Below, one piece after another: positions 16,516 to 23,278 of a DNA stretch of 64,000 nt; position 1 is the first letter of the stretch, and each line of letters opens with the position of its first letter. The stretch lies in the NCBI GenBank assembly GCA_965220645.1, contig OZ244836.1, forward strand, positions 3,348,001 through 3,412,000, read 5' to 3'. The stretch is from Aldehydirespirator sp965220645. Lineage in GTDB: Bacteria; Actinomycetota; Acidimicrobiia; Acidimicrobiales; Aldehydirespiratoraceae. A model generated the notes under the pieces. The model did not search any database and was not told where the DNA came from. It saw only the letters and a list, made by a program, of their open reading frames with translations. A program made the position numbers and the translations under genes.

Positions 16516-16742
16516 CTCCCCTCGGCTGCGGCCAGTTCGGCCTCGGCGGCCGCGATCTCGCGGGCCCGCAACTCGGTGAGCATGCGGGCTGTGTCGCGGC
16601 GCACCTGCTTCAGGCGAGCCGGGTTGTCCAATTGTCCGGTGGCGAACTGGAAGCGCAGATTGAACAGCTCCTCCTTCGCCTCCGACAGGCGTTCGATGAG
16701 ATCGGTGTCGCCCAGATCGGTAAGGGCCTTGGCGCGGGCCAT
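16512..16742 (-). CDS. rpmC: 50S ribosomal protein L29
   Basis: Exit-tunnel protein at the SRP and trigger-factor docking site. The 76 residues contain LSEAKEELFNLRFQFATGQL and PARLKQVRRDTARMLTELR, the two-helix L29 core. Its first twelve codons are part of a tandem 51-bp duplication, and its ATG directly follows the TAG of the resulting 16-codon minicistron. A GGAGGAGGGG binding site precedes it. Confidence 0.95.
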   Translation of the reverse strand: MARAKALTDLGDTDLIERLSEAKEELFNLRFQFATGQLDNPARLKQVRRDTARMLTELRAREIAAAEAELAAAEGR

Positions 16743-16811
16743 CTAGAACCCCTCCTCCCGGCCCAGATCGGTCAGGGCCTTGGCGCGGGCCATCTAGAAC
16801 CCCTCCTCCCG
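16710..16811. repeat. 51-bp tandem duplication at the rplP/rpmC boundary
   Basis: Positions 16710-16760 and 16761-16811 are the same 51 bases except for one change (GGTAAGG versus GGTCAGG). The unit covers the rplP 3' end, its stop, the binding site, the rpmC ATG and its first codons. The near identity suggests a recent event. Confidence 0.95.
16743..16793 (-). CDS. 16-codon minicistron between rplP and rpmC, from a tandem duplication
   Basis: ATG at 16793 abuts the rplP TAG, reads MARAKALTDLGREEGF and ends in TAG at 16745-16743, which abuts the rpmC ATG. The first eleven residues copy the start of L29 and the last five copy the end of L16. It is thus a chimera created by one tandem duplication of 51 bases. 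Both copies keep the GGAGGAGGGG site, so it is probably translated. No function is known. Confidence 0.6.
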   Translation of the reverse strand: MARAKALTDLGREEGF

Positions 16812-17210
16812 GGCGATGAAACGGGCCTTCATGGGCAGCTTCTGGATGGCCCGGTCGATGGCGCCCCGCGCGATGTCCTCGTCGTGGTAGGACAGCTCGA
16901 ACAGAATGCGGCCGGGTCGCACCACCGCTACCCAGTGCTCGGGGTTGCCCTTGCCCGAGCCCATCCGTGTCTCGGCCGGCTTCTGGGTGACGGGCTTGTC
17001 GGGGAATACGTTGATCCAGACCTTTCCGCCCCTCTTGATGTGGCGCGTCATGGCCACACGGGCAGCTTCGATCTGACGGGAGGTGAGCCATCCGGGCTCG
17101 AGGGCCTGGATGCCGAAATCGCCGTGGGCGACCTCGGTGCGTCCCTTGGCTACACCCTTGGTGCGACCCCGGTGGTGCTTGCGGTGGCGGACCTTGCGCG
17201 GCATCAACAT
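16794..17210 (-). CDS. rplP: 50S ribosomal protein L16
   Basis: Large-subunit protein near the A site and central protuberance. The 138 residues begin MLMPRKVRHRKHHRGRTKGV. FGIQALEPGWLTSRQIEAAR, RGGKVWINVFPDKPVT and RMGSGKGNPEHWVAVVRPGR are conserved L16 segments. It lies between rpsC and rpmC and is followed by the duplicated boundary. Confidence 0.97.
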   Translation of the reverse strand: MLMPRKVRHRKHHRGRTKGVAKGRTEVAHGDFGIQALEPGWLTSRQIEAARVAMTRHIKRGGKVWINVFPDKPVTQKPAETRMGSGKGNPEHWVAVVRPGRILFELSYHDEDIARGAIDRAIQKLPMKARFIAREEGF

Positions 17211-17222
17211 CGTCGTCAGCCC

Positions 17223-18122
17223 TCAGTCGTCGCCGGGGCGGAAGTGCGGTGTCTCGTGATGCTCGCGGGTTGATGCCTCGATTGCGGCCTCCTCGTCGAG
17301 CAGCTTCTCGAACTCCGGATCGGCCTCGCCGATGAGCGGCGCCGGCTCCTCGTCGACCATCTCGTCGGTGTACTCGCGGCGCCGCGCCGCCGAGGACGAG
17401 ACGATCTTTTTGGGCCGGGCCCCGGGTCCCGACGTCTCGCCCGCGGCCATGGCGGCCTCCTTCGAGGCCTTGTCCTCCGAGAGCGTCTTGTAGGGCAGGA
17501 TGTCGCCCTTGTAGAGCCACACCTTCACACCGATCCGGCCGTAGGTGGTACGGGCCTCGCGGAAGCCGTAATCCACGTCGGCCCGCAGGGTGTGAAGCGG
17601 CACTCGGCCCTCGCGGTACCACTCGGTTCGGGCCATCTCCGAGCCGCCCAGCCGTCCCGAGCACTGCACCCGGATTCCCAGCGCGCCAGCCCGCTGGGCG
17701 TTCTGCACCGCTCGCTTCATAGCCCGGCGGAAGGCCACGCGGCCAGCGAGCTGGTCGGCGACGCCCTGAGCGATGAGAGCAGCGTCCAGTTCGGGTTGCT
17801 TGATCTCCTGGATGTTGAGCTGCACGCGGGGGTTGCCGCTGATCTCGGTCAGGCCAGCCCGCAGCCGATCGGCCTCGGCGCCGCGCCGGCCGATCACGAT
17901 GCCGGGCCGCGCCGTGTGAACATCGACTCGCAGGCGATCGCGGGTGCGCTCCACCTCCACGCGGCTGATGGCCGCATGAGGCAGCTCGGTCATCAGGAAG
18001 TCACGGATCTTCCAATCCTCGATGACGTTGTCCGCGTACTCCTTGCGGTCGGCGAACCAGCGGCTCTTCCACTCGGTGGTAACGCCCAAGCGGAACCCGT
18101 AGGGGTTGACCTTCTGACCCAT
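17223..18122 (-). CDS. rpsC: 30S ribosomal protein S3 with acidic C-terminal tail
   Basis: Forms the mRNA entry channel with S4 and S5. The first 215 or so residues are standard: MGQKVNPYGFRLGVTTEWKS, a KH domain with ARPGIVIGRRGAEADRLR, and GVKVWLYKGDILPYKT at the end of the core. After that come about 75 residues rich in Glu, Asp and Ala ending HFRPGDD, making 299 residues against about 215-280 in relatives. Its start overlaps the rplV stop by one base. The tail's role is unknown. Confidence 0.96.
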   Translation of the reverse strand: MGQKVNPYGFRLGVTTEWKSRWFADRKEYADNVIEDWKIRDFLMTELPHAAISRVEVERTRDRLRVDVHTARPGIVIGRRGAEADRLRAGLTEISGNPRVQLNIQEIKQPELDAALIAQGVADQLAGRVAFRRAMKRAVQNAQRAGALGIRVQCSGRLGGSEMARTEWYREGRVPLHTLRADVDYGFREARTTYGRIGVKVWLYKGDILPYKTLSEDKASKEAAMAAGETSGPGARPKKIVSSSAARRREYTDEMVDEEPAPLIGEADPEFEKLLDEEAAIEASTREHHETPHFRPGDD

Positions 18123-18868
18123 CAGCCGCTCCCGTCAGCCTTGTCGGACTCTTCAGCGTCGCCTGCACCGGCGCCGTCGGCGTCGGCGGGCTCCTCGACC
18201 TCATCGGCATCGGCGCCCTCCGCGCCCTCCGGAGCGTCAGCGCTCTCCTCGGCGACCAGTTCGACCATGTCGCTATGGTCCGCGTCATCGACCGCGCTGC
18301 CGGACAGCGCGGCCTCCGTGGCCTGAACCACGGCCGCAGCCTGGGCCTCCACGTCCGCTTCCGAATGCTCGTCGACAGCTTGCTCGTCGGCTGCCGCGGC
18401 GTCCTGTTGGGCTGCCCCGCGGGACCGCGCCACCCGGCGGCGGCGGGCCTCCGTGGTGGCGACGCCGCGCTGTGACTGCCTGGCCCGCACCTTCTCGAGC
18501 GTCTCGGGGTCGTAGCGGCTGACGATCACCGTGATGTGACACGTGCGCTTGCGGATGCGGGTGGCCCGTCCCCGGGCCCGGGGCCGCCAGCGCTTGAGCG
18601 TGGGCCCCTCATCGGCATAGCAGGCCGACACGTAGAGCTCGTCGGCGTCGAGGGCGTCGTTGTGTTCGGCATTGGCCAGGGCTGAATCCAAGACCTTGCC
18701 GATGGGCTGGGCCACATCGCGTTCGGAGAAGGCCAGGATGTCCTGCGCGTCGGTGCAGCTCTTGCCCCGGATGAGGTCGAGAACCTCGCGGGCCTTGTAC
18801 GCCGAGCTGCGCACGTAGGACGCTCGCGCCCGCGTTCCGGGCCTCTCATTGGTCTTGACCCCGGCCAT
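18122..18868 (-). CDS. rplV: 50S ribosomal protein L22 with long acidic C-terminal extension
   Basis: Lines the nascent-chain exit tunnel. From ATG 18868 (MAGVKTNERPGTRARASYVR) the core of about 120 residues is typical: SAYKAREVLDLIRGKSCTDA, LDSALANAEHNDALD, and the tunnel loop YADEGPTLKRWRPRARGRAT. It is followed by about 125 residues dominated by Ala, Glu and Asp, for 248 in total against about 110-150 usually. The start overlaps the rpsS stop by one base. The tail would protrude from the ribosome surface. Confidence 0.95.
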   Translation of the reverse strand: MAGVKTNERPGTRARASYVRSSAYKAREVLDLIRGKSCTDAQDILAFSERDVAQPIGKVLDSALANAEHNDALDADELYVSACYADEGPTLKRWRPRARGRATRIRKRTCHITVIVSRYDPETLEKVRARQSQRGVATTEARRRRVARSRGAAQQDAAAADEQAVDEHSEADVEAQAAAVVQATEAALSGSAVDDADHSDMVELVAEESADAPEGAEGADADEVEEPADADGAGAGDAEESDKADGSG

Positions 18869-19146
18869 CAGCGACGCGCCCCCCGCTCCTGGCCGGCGTG
18901 GAACCGGAATGTACGGGTGGGTGCGAACTCGCCGAGCTTGTGTCCCACCATCGACTCGGTGATGTACACCGGCACGTGCTTGCGGCCGTCGTGCACTGCC
19001 AGCGTGTGACCCACCATGTCGGGGATGATGGTGGACCGGCGCGACCACGTCTTGACCACCCTCTTCTCGTTGCGCTCGTTGAGTTCGTCGATCTTGCGCA
19101 ACAGGTGGTCGTCCACGAAGGGACCCTTCTTGAGGCTGCGGGGCAT
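18868..19146 (-). CDS. rpsS: 30S ribosomal protein S19
   Basis: Head protein near the A-site tRNA. The 92 residues start MPRSLKKGPFVDDHLLRKID. WSRRSTIIPDMVGHTLAVHD and MVGHKLGEFAPTRTFRFH are the conserved blocks. It follows rplB by four bases. Confidence 0.98.
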   Translation of the reverse strand: MPRSLKKGPFVDDHLLRKIDELNERNEKRVVKTWSRRSTIIPDMVGHTLAVHDGRKHVPVYITESMVGHKLGEFAPTRTFRFHAGQERGARR

Positions 19147-19150
19147 GGCT

Positions 19151-19987
19151 CTACCTCCGTGTGCCGCGCCGGCGACGGCGGCGAACGATCAGCTTGTCGG
19201 AGTCCTTGCGGCGGGCCCGGGTCCGCCCCTCGGGCTTGCCCCACGGCGATACCGGGTGGCGTCCGCCTGAGGACTTGCCCTCTCCGCCGCCGAGCGGATG
19301 GTCCACTGGGTTCATGGCCACGCCCCGCGTCTGGGGGCGCACGCCCTTCCAGCGGTTGCGGCCGGCCTTCCCGATCTTGGTGAGCTCGTGCTCGGAGTTG
19401 CCGACCTCGCCGATCGTGGCCCGGCAGTCGATCGGCACCCGCCTCATCTCCGTGCTGGGCAGGCGCAGGGTGGCGAAACGCCCCTCCTTGGCCACTAGCT
19501 GCACGCTGGCGCCGGCACTGCGGCCGATGCGTCCGCCCCCACCTGCCTTGAGCTCGACGTTGTGCACGACCGTGCCCACCGGGATGTAGCGCAATGCCAT
19601 GGCGTTTCCGGGACGGACCTCCGACCCCTGCCCCGACATGAGCCGGTCGCCGACCTCCAGGCCCCTGGGTGCCAGGATGTAGCGCTTCTCTCCATCGTGA
19701 TAGTGGAGCAACGCAATGCGGCAGGTGCGGTTCGGGTCGTACTCGATGGCAGCCACCGTGGCCGGAACGTTGTCCTTGGTCCGGATAAAGTCGATCTTGC
19801 GGTAGCGCTGCTTGTGGCCGCCGCCGCGGTGTCGGGCCGTCATGCGACCGTGGTTGTTGCGGCCGCCGGTACCCGACTGCTTCGCCAGCAGGCTGCGCTC
19901 CGGCTGCGTGCTGGTGATCTCCGAGAAGTCCGACGCGGTCTGGAATCGACGGCCCGGGCTGGTCGGCTTGCGTTTACGGATCGCCAT
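19151..19987 (-). CDS. rplB: 50S ribosomal protein L2
   Basis: Essential for subunit association and the peptidyl-transferase centre. The 278 residues include GRNNHGRMTARHRGGGHKQR, GVRPQTRGVAMNPVDHPLGG with the conserved His, and GEGKSSGGRHPVSPWG. The C-terminus is basic (RRRRRRGTRR). It lies between rplW and rpsS in the standard order. Confidence 0.98.
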   Translation of the reverse strand: MAIRKRKPTSPGRRFQTASDFSEITSTQPERSLLAKQSGTGGRNNHGRMTARHRGGGHKQRYRKIDFIRTKDNVPATVAAIEYDPNRTCRIALLHYHDGEKRYILAPRGLEVGDRLMSGQGSEVRPGNAMALRYIPVGTVVHNVELKAGGGGRIGRSAGASVQLVAKEGRFATLRLPSTEMRRVPIDCRATIGEVGNSEHELTKIGKAGRNRWKGVRPQTRGVAMNPVDHPLGGGEGKSSGGRHPVSPWGKPEGRTRARRKDSDKLIVRRRRRRGTRR

Positions 19988-19989
19988 GG

Positions 19990-20280
19990 TCAGGCCTCGA
20001 AGAGATCGATCGACTCGCCCGTGGCCAGAGTGACCAGGGCGCGCTTGGTGTCAGCACGCCGACCCCAGGTGTTGTTGCGACGGTTGTGCCGGCGCTTGCC
20101 CTTGCGGCGAAGGGTGTTGACCTTCACCACCGATACGTCGAAGATCGCCTCCACCGCGGCCCGGATCTCGGGCTTCGTGGCCTCCGGGGCGACAATGAAG
20201 GTGTAGACGTTGTCGGCTAGCAGCGCGTAGCTCTTCTCCGACACCACGGGGCGCAGGATCACATCTCGGTGATCACGCAT
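19990..20280 (-). CDS. rplW: 50S ribosomal protein L23
   Basis: Exit-tunnel protein that docks SRP and trigger factor. From ATG 20280 (MRDHRDVILRPVVSEKSYAL) it is 96 residues. YTFIVAPEATKPEIRAAVEA and VVKVNTLRRKGKRRHNRR fit the family. Its start overlaps the end of rplD by eight bases, implying coupling. A longer upstream frame overlaps rplD and is not homologous. Confidence 0.96.
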   Translation of the reverse strand: MRDHRDVILRPVVSEKSYALLADNVYTFIVAPEATKPEIRAAVEAIFDVSVVKVNTLRRKGKRRHNRRNNTWGRRADTKRALVTLATGESIDLFEA

Positions 20281-20938
20281 CGGGGTCACCTTCTCCGTCC
20301 GGGCTCTTTGCACCGGACGCGTCAGCGCCGCGGCCTGTGGGCAGCGTGTCTGACGTGAACACCACCACGTCGCTGTTGAGCACGTCGTACGTGTTGAGCT
20401 CGCGGTAGTGCAGGCAGTGCACAGGTGGAAGGTTGCGGAAGCTCTTCTGGGCGTCGAAGTCGTCGTCGCCCAGCACCACCAGAACCTTCCCGGTCGCTCC
20501 GATGGCATCCAGGGCATCCACGGCGTCGCGGGTGCGGGGTCCGTCGAAACGCCAGCGGTCCACAACGATCACGCTGCCGGAGCGAGCCCGATCCGAGAGG
20601 GCAGAAGCAAGCGCGAGGCGCTTCATCTTCTTGGGAGTGCGCTGGCGGTAATCGCGGGGCTTGGGACCGTGGGCTGCACCGCCACCCCGCCATTGCGGGG
20701 ACCGGATCGAGCCGTGGCGGGCCCGGCCTGTGCCCTTCTGTCGCCAGGGCTTGGCGCCGCCGCCGGCCACCTCGGCCCGGCCTTTGGTGCTGTGAGTGCC
20801 GGCTCGGCGGGCCGCAAGTTGCGCGGTGACCACCTGGTGCATTACGCCGATGTGGGGCTCCACGCCGAAGATCGAGTCGTCGAGAACGACCTCGCCGACC
20901 TTCCTACCCTTCGGCGTCACGACCCTCACCGGCTCCAT
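20273..20938 (-). CDS. rplD: 50S ribosomal protein L4
   Basis: Contacts the exit tunnel; in E. coli it also represses the S10 operon. The 221 residues contain HQVVTAQLAARRAGTHSTKG, the tunnel loop KPWRQKGTGRARHGSIRSPQ and GGGAAHGPKPRDY. The C-terminal dozen residues (GAKSPDGEGDPDA) are an acidic tail overlapping rplW. Confidence 0.97.
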   Translation of the reverse strand: MEPVRVVTPKGRKVGEVVLDDSIFGVEPHIGVMHQVVTAQLAARRAGTHSTKGRAEVAGGGAKPWRQKGTGRARHGSIRSPQWRGGGAAHGPKPRDYRQRTPKKMKRLALASALSDRARSGSVIVVDRWRFDGPRTRDAVDALDAIGATGKVLVVLGDDDFDAQKSFRNLPPVHCLHYRELNTYDVLNSDVVVFTSDTLPTGRGADASGAKSPDGEGDPDA

Positions 20939-20942
20939 GGCC

Positions 20943-21581
20943 TCAGCCGACCTTCACCGCGTTGCGCACCACGACGGTTCCGCCCTTCGGACCGGGTACG
21001 GCCCCTTTGACCAGCAGCACCTCAGCATCGGCGTCGGCCTTTACCACTTCGAGGTTGAGCGTCGTGACCCGGGTGGCTCCGGCCCGGCCCGGCAGCTTCT
21101 TGCCCTTGAACACCCTTGAGGGGGTGGCGCACTGGCCGATCGCTCCGGGCTTGCGATGCACCTTGTGAGCGCCATGCCCGGCGGGCTGCCCCTTGAAGCC
21201 GTGGCGCTTCATCACACCGGTGAATCCCTTGCCCTTGGACACTGCGGTCACGTCGACCTTCTCGCCGGAATCGAGCAAGTCGACACCGATCTCCTGGCCG
21301 ACGGCATAATCGCTCACATCGTCTAGGCGCAGTTCCAGAACGGCCCGCCCGGGATCCACGCCGGCTCTTTGGAAGTGCCCGGCCTCGGGCTGAGTCAGCC
21401 GAGCCGGATCGACCATGCCGTAGGTGACCTGAATAGCGCTGTAGCCGTCATTCTCGTGGGTCTTCACCTGCACGACACGGCAGGGCGAGACGCGCAGGAC
21501 GGTGACTCCGACAACTCGGTTGTCCTCGTCCCACACCTGGGTCATACCGACCTTGGTGCCGACGATCGCCTTTGTGGCCAT
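20943..21581 (-). CDS. rplC: 50S ribosomal protein L3
   Basis: Early-assembling large-subunit protein. From ATG 21581 (MATKAIVGTKVGMTQVWDED) with an AGGACGAGG site upstream it is 212 residues. GFTGVMKRHGFKGQPAGHGA and KVHRKPGAIGQCATPSRVFK are the diagnostic blocks. It is now the first gene of the rplC-to-rplQ run, because rpsJ, its usual upstream neighbour, lies 5 kb away on the far side of three plus-strand genes. A promoter must therefore exist in the 21582-21853 gap. Confidence 0.96.
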   Translation of the reverse strand: MATKAIVGTKVGMTQVWDEDNRVVGVTVLRVSPCRVVQVKTHENDGYSAIQVTYGMVDPARLTQPEAGHFQRAGVDPGRAVLELRLDDVSDYAVGQEIGVDLLDSGEKVDVTAVSKGKGFTGVMKRHGFKGQPAGHGAHKVHRKPGAIGQCATPSRVFKGKKLPGRAGATRVTTLNLEVVKADADAEVLLVKGAVPGPKGGTVVVRNAVKVG

Positions 21582-21624
21582 GGCCTCGTCCTGACATCTG
21601 GAGCGCGAGCGCCGCTCACGCGAG

Positions 21625-21653
21625 CGCTCCGCTCGGGCTTGCCCGGCGGAGCG
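21625..21653 (-). promoter_or_regulatory. Leader hairpin upstream of rplC (proximal)
   Basis: CGCTCCGC and GCGGAGCG flank CGGGC-TT-GCCCG with one bulged T, giving a 13-bp stem about 44-72 bases upstream of the rplC start. No T-run follows, so it is not an obvious terminator. It may be a ribosomal-protein leader element, by analogy with S10-operon control, but this is inference. Confidence 0.4.
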
Positions 21654-21732
21654 ACGACTCGGTTGTGCCGCACGGTTCCACCGCGGTACCCCAGCGGGGA
21701 TTCCATGAGGGCCTGTGCGGACGTCGATTCGT

Positions 21733-21759
21733 ACTCGCCCCGGACGGCCCGGGGCGAGT
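21733..21759. promoter_or_regulatory. 11-bp perfect hairpin in the divergent rplC/permease gap (distal)
   Basis: ACTCGCCCCGG pairs perfectly with CCGGGGCGAGT around a five-base loop. It sits about 150 bases upstream of rplC and about 95 upstream of the permease. It lacks a T-run in either direction. It could act in the rplC leader, as an operator or as a weak terminator; the sequence does not decide. Confidence 0.4.
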
Positions 21760-21853
21760 CGCGGAGTGTAACGCCACCCGTTCCGTCCCCCAACCCTCAG
21801 AGGCCGAGCGCGTGGTCCCCTTGCCGATGGTGCCAATGGCTAGGGTCGCGACG

Positions 21854-22966
21854 ATGGACGACGGCAGGACCGTCCCGATCTGGGTGAAGCGGGCCATCGT
21901 CTGGTTCTGGCTGGGTGGCCTGGCCACCTTCTACGCGGTCGGGGTAGTGCGGGCCTTGGGGACGCTCCTCGTAATGCTGATCGTGTCGCTGTTCGCCGCG
22001 TTCGCCCTGGAGCCAGCCGTGAACTTCATGGCCGGCCGGGGCATCCGTCGGGGCATCGGCACGACCATCACGTTCCTGGTCGCCACTGTGGTTGTCGCCG
22101 GCTTCTCCGCGCTCGTCGGTAGCGCGCTCGCCTCAGAGACCACCTACCTGATCGACAAGGCGCCCGGCTACATCGGCGACATCGAGGACTGGGTCGACGA
22201 CACCTTCGGCGTCCAGCTCGAATTCGACACGCTGAAGGACGAGTTCCTCGAGGGTGGAGGGGCCCAAGACCTCGCCGCCAGCTTCGCCGATGATGTGGTC
22301 AACGTCGGCACGACGGTGGTGAGCCTGCTGTTCCAGCTGTTCGCCGTGGCCCTCTTCACCTTCTACTTGTTGGCCGAGGGACCCAAGCTCCGCAAGATGG
22401 TGTCCTCGCGGTTGAGCGAGCGCCGGGCCGCGATCGTGACCGAGATCTGGGACCTGGCCATGGACAAGACCGGCGCCTACATGTTCTCGCGCACGATCTT
22501 GGCCCTGCTATCGGCTCTCGTGCACTGGGGTGCGTTCACTCTGCTCGACGTGCCCTCCCCCATCGCCCTCGCTCTGTGGGTGGGTGTCGTGTCGCAGTTC
22601 ATCCCCGCGATCGGCGCATACATAGCGGGGGTACTGCCGGTGCTGGTTGCGCTGCTCCACGAGCCTCGTACCGGACTCTTCGTGCTGATCGTCATCATTG
22701 CCTATCAGCAGCTGGAGAACTACTTCTTCTCACCGCGCATCACGGCCCACACCATGGAGATCCACGTTGCTCTGGCCTTCGGCTCCGTCATCGCCGGGAC
22801 CGCGCTGCTGGGCATCGTGGGGGCGTTCCTCGCCCTGCCCGTCGCGGCCACCGCCCAGGCCTTCATCTCAAGCTGGTTCGCCCAGCGCGACGAGCCCAAC
22901 CAGCCACCCGCGCCGACAGGGTCGCTGGCCGCCGAGCCGCCGCCAGTTGGAGCCGACAGCGACTAA
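21854..22966 (+). CDS. AI-2E family transporter (PerM/YdiK-like membrane protein)
   Basis: Polytopic membrane protein of the AI-2 exporter superfamily; members export small molecules or act in Na+/H+ antiport, and the substrate here is unknown. From ATG 21854 it has 370 residues with about eight hydrophobic segments. IPAIGAYIAGVLPVLVALL and YQQLENYFFSPRITAHTMEI are the family signature in the C-terminal half, and a proline/alanine-rich tail closes the protein. Starts at 21836 or earlier are possible; 21854 has an AGGG at modest distance. It is transcribed away from rplC and is the first of three plus-strand genes that separate rplC from rpsJ. Confidence 0.85.
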   Translation: MDDGRTVPIWVKRAIVWFWLGGLATFYAVGVVRALGTLLVMLIVSLFAAFALEPAVNFMAGRGIRRGIGTTITFLVATVVVAGFSALVGSALASETTYLIDKAPGYIGDIEDWVDDTFGVQLEFDTLKDEFLEGGGAQDLAASFADDVVNVGTTVVSLLFQLFAVALFTFYLLAEGPKLRKMVSSRLSERRAAIVTEIWDLAMDKTGAYMFSRTILALLSALVHWGAFTLLDVPSPIALALWVGVVSQFIPAIGAYIAGVLPVLVALLHEPRTGLFVLIVIIAYQQLENYFFSPRITAHTMEIHVALAFGSVIAGTALLGIVGAFLALPVAATAQAFISSWFAQRDEPNQPPAPTGSLAAEPPPVGADSD

Positions 22967-23014
22967 GGGGGCTGCGCGGATAGGCGACAGCCCGTCGCGT
23001 CGCAGCGGTGTCAC

Positions 23015-23039
23015 TCCCGCTCTTGTTCGCTGCGCTCAC
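23015..23039. repeat. Left part of a dispersed repeat interrupted by the IS110 element
   Basis: TCCCGCTCTTGTTCGCTGCG followed by CTCAC is the first half of the dispersed repeat. The sequence departs from the repeat after CTCAC, where the element begins. Joining it to 24495-24523 restores a full copy matching the one at 53.5 kb. Confidence 0.92.
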
Positions 23040-23081
23040 TGGTGCACCATTGTTGTGTCGGCGGCTGTGAGGCTGTCGATG

Positions 23082-23234
23082 CACCCCTGGTGTCTGCTGG
23101 GCCATCGCCTGCTGCGCTTGTGGCTTGACCGCCTCCGTGAGTGTTGCGAGGCCCGGTGGCCCAGGGCGTGGCGACTGGCGATAGGGCTGAGCGCCGCAGA
23201 GCGCCGATCAGTGAGCATCCAGTGGACACGCCCT
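23082..23234 (+). ncRNA. Bridge RNA of the IS110 element
   Basis: Three hairpins can be drawn. A short one is CACC-CCT-GGTG (23082-23092). The target-binding loop has a 12-bp stem, 23099-23110 with 23149-23162, one G-U and a CC bulge. Its guides are GCTGCGCT (23111-23118), identical to the left flank plus core, and CCGTGAG (23135-23141), the complement of CTCACGG on the right flank. The donor-binding loop has an 8-bp stem, 23163-23170 with 23227-23234, and a 5-bp inner stem, 23174-23178 with 23219-23223. Its guides are CAGTGAG (23209-23215), the complement of CTCACTG at the element's own left end, and ATAGGGCT (23181-23188), matching ATAGGGCT in the right end but three bases out of register with the core. 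Exact RNA ends are not known. Confidence 0.88.
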
Positions 23235-23278
23235 GAGACCATCGGGTGCTTCCCAACTGTTACAGCTAGGAGGCTGAG

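Noticed and set aside
16201..17664. Minus-strand frame of 487 codons ending with S17
   Set aside because: Only the last 104 codons are S17. The upstream part overlaps rplP and rpsC in another frame and has no recognisable sequence.
21601..21624. A further copy of the dispersed repeat upstream of rplC
   Set aside because: It shares GCCGCTC and GCTCGGGC fragments but lacks the CCCGCTCTTG and GCTGCGCTCACGG core.
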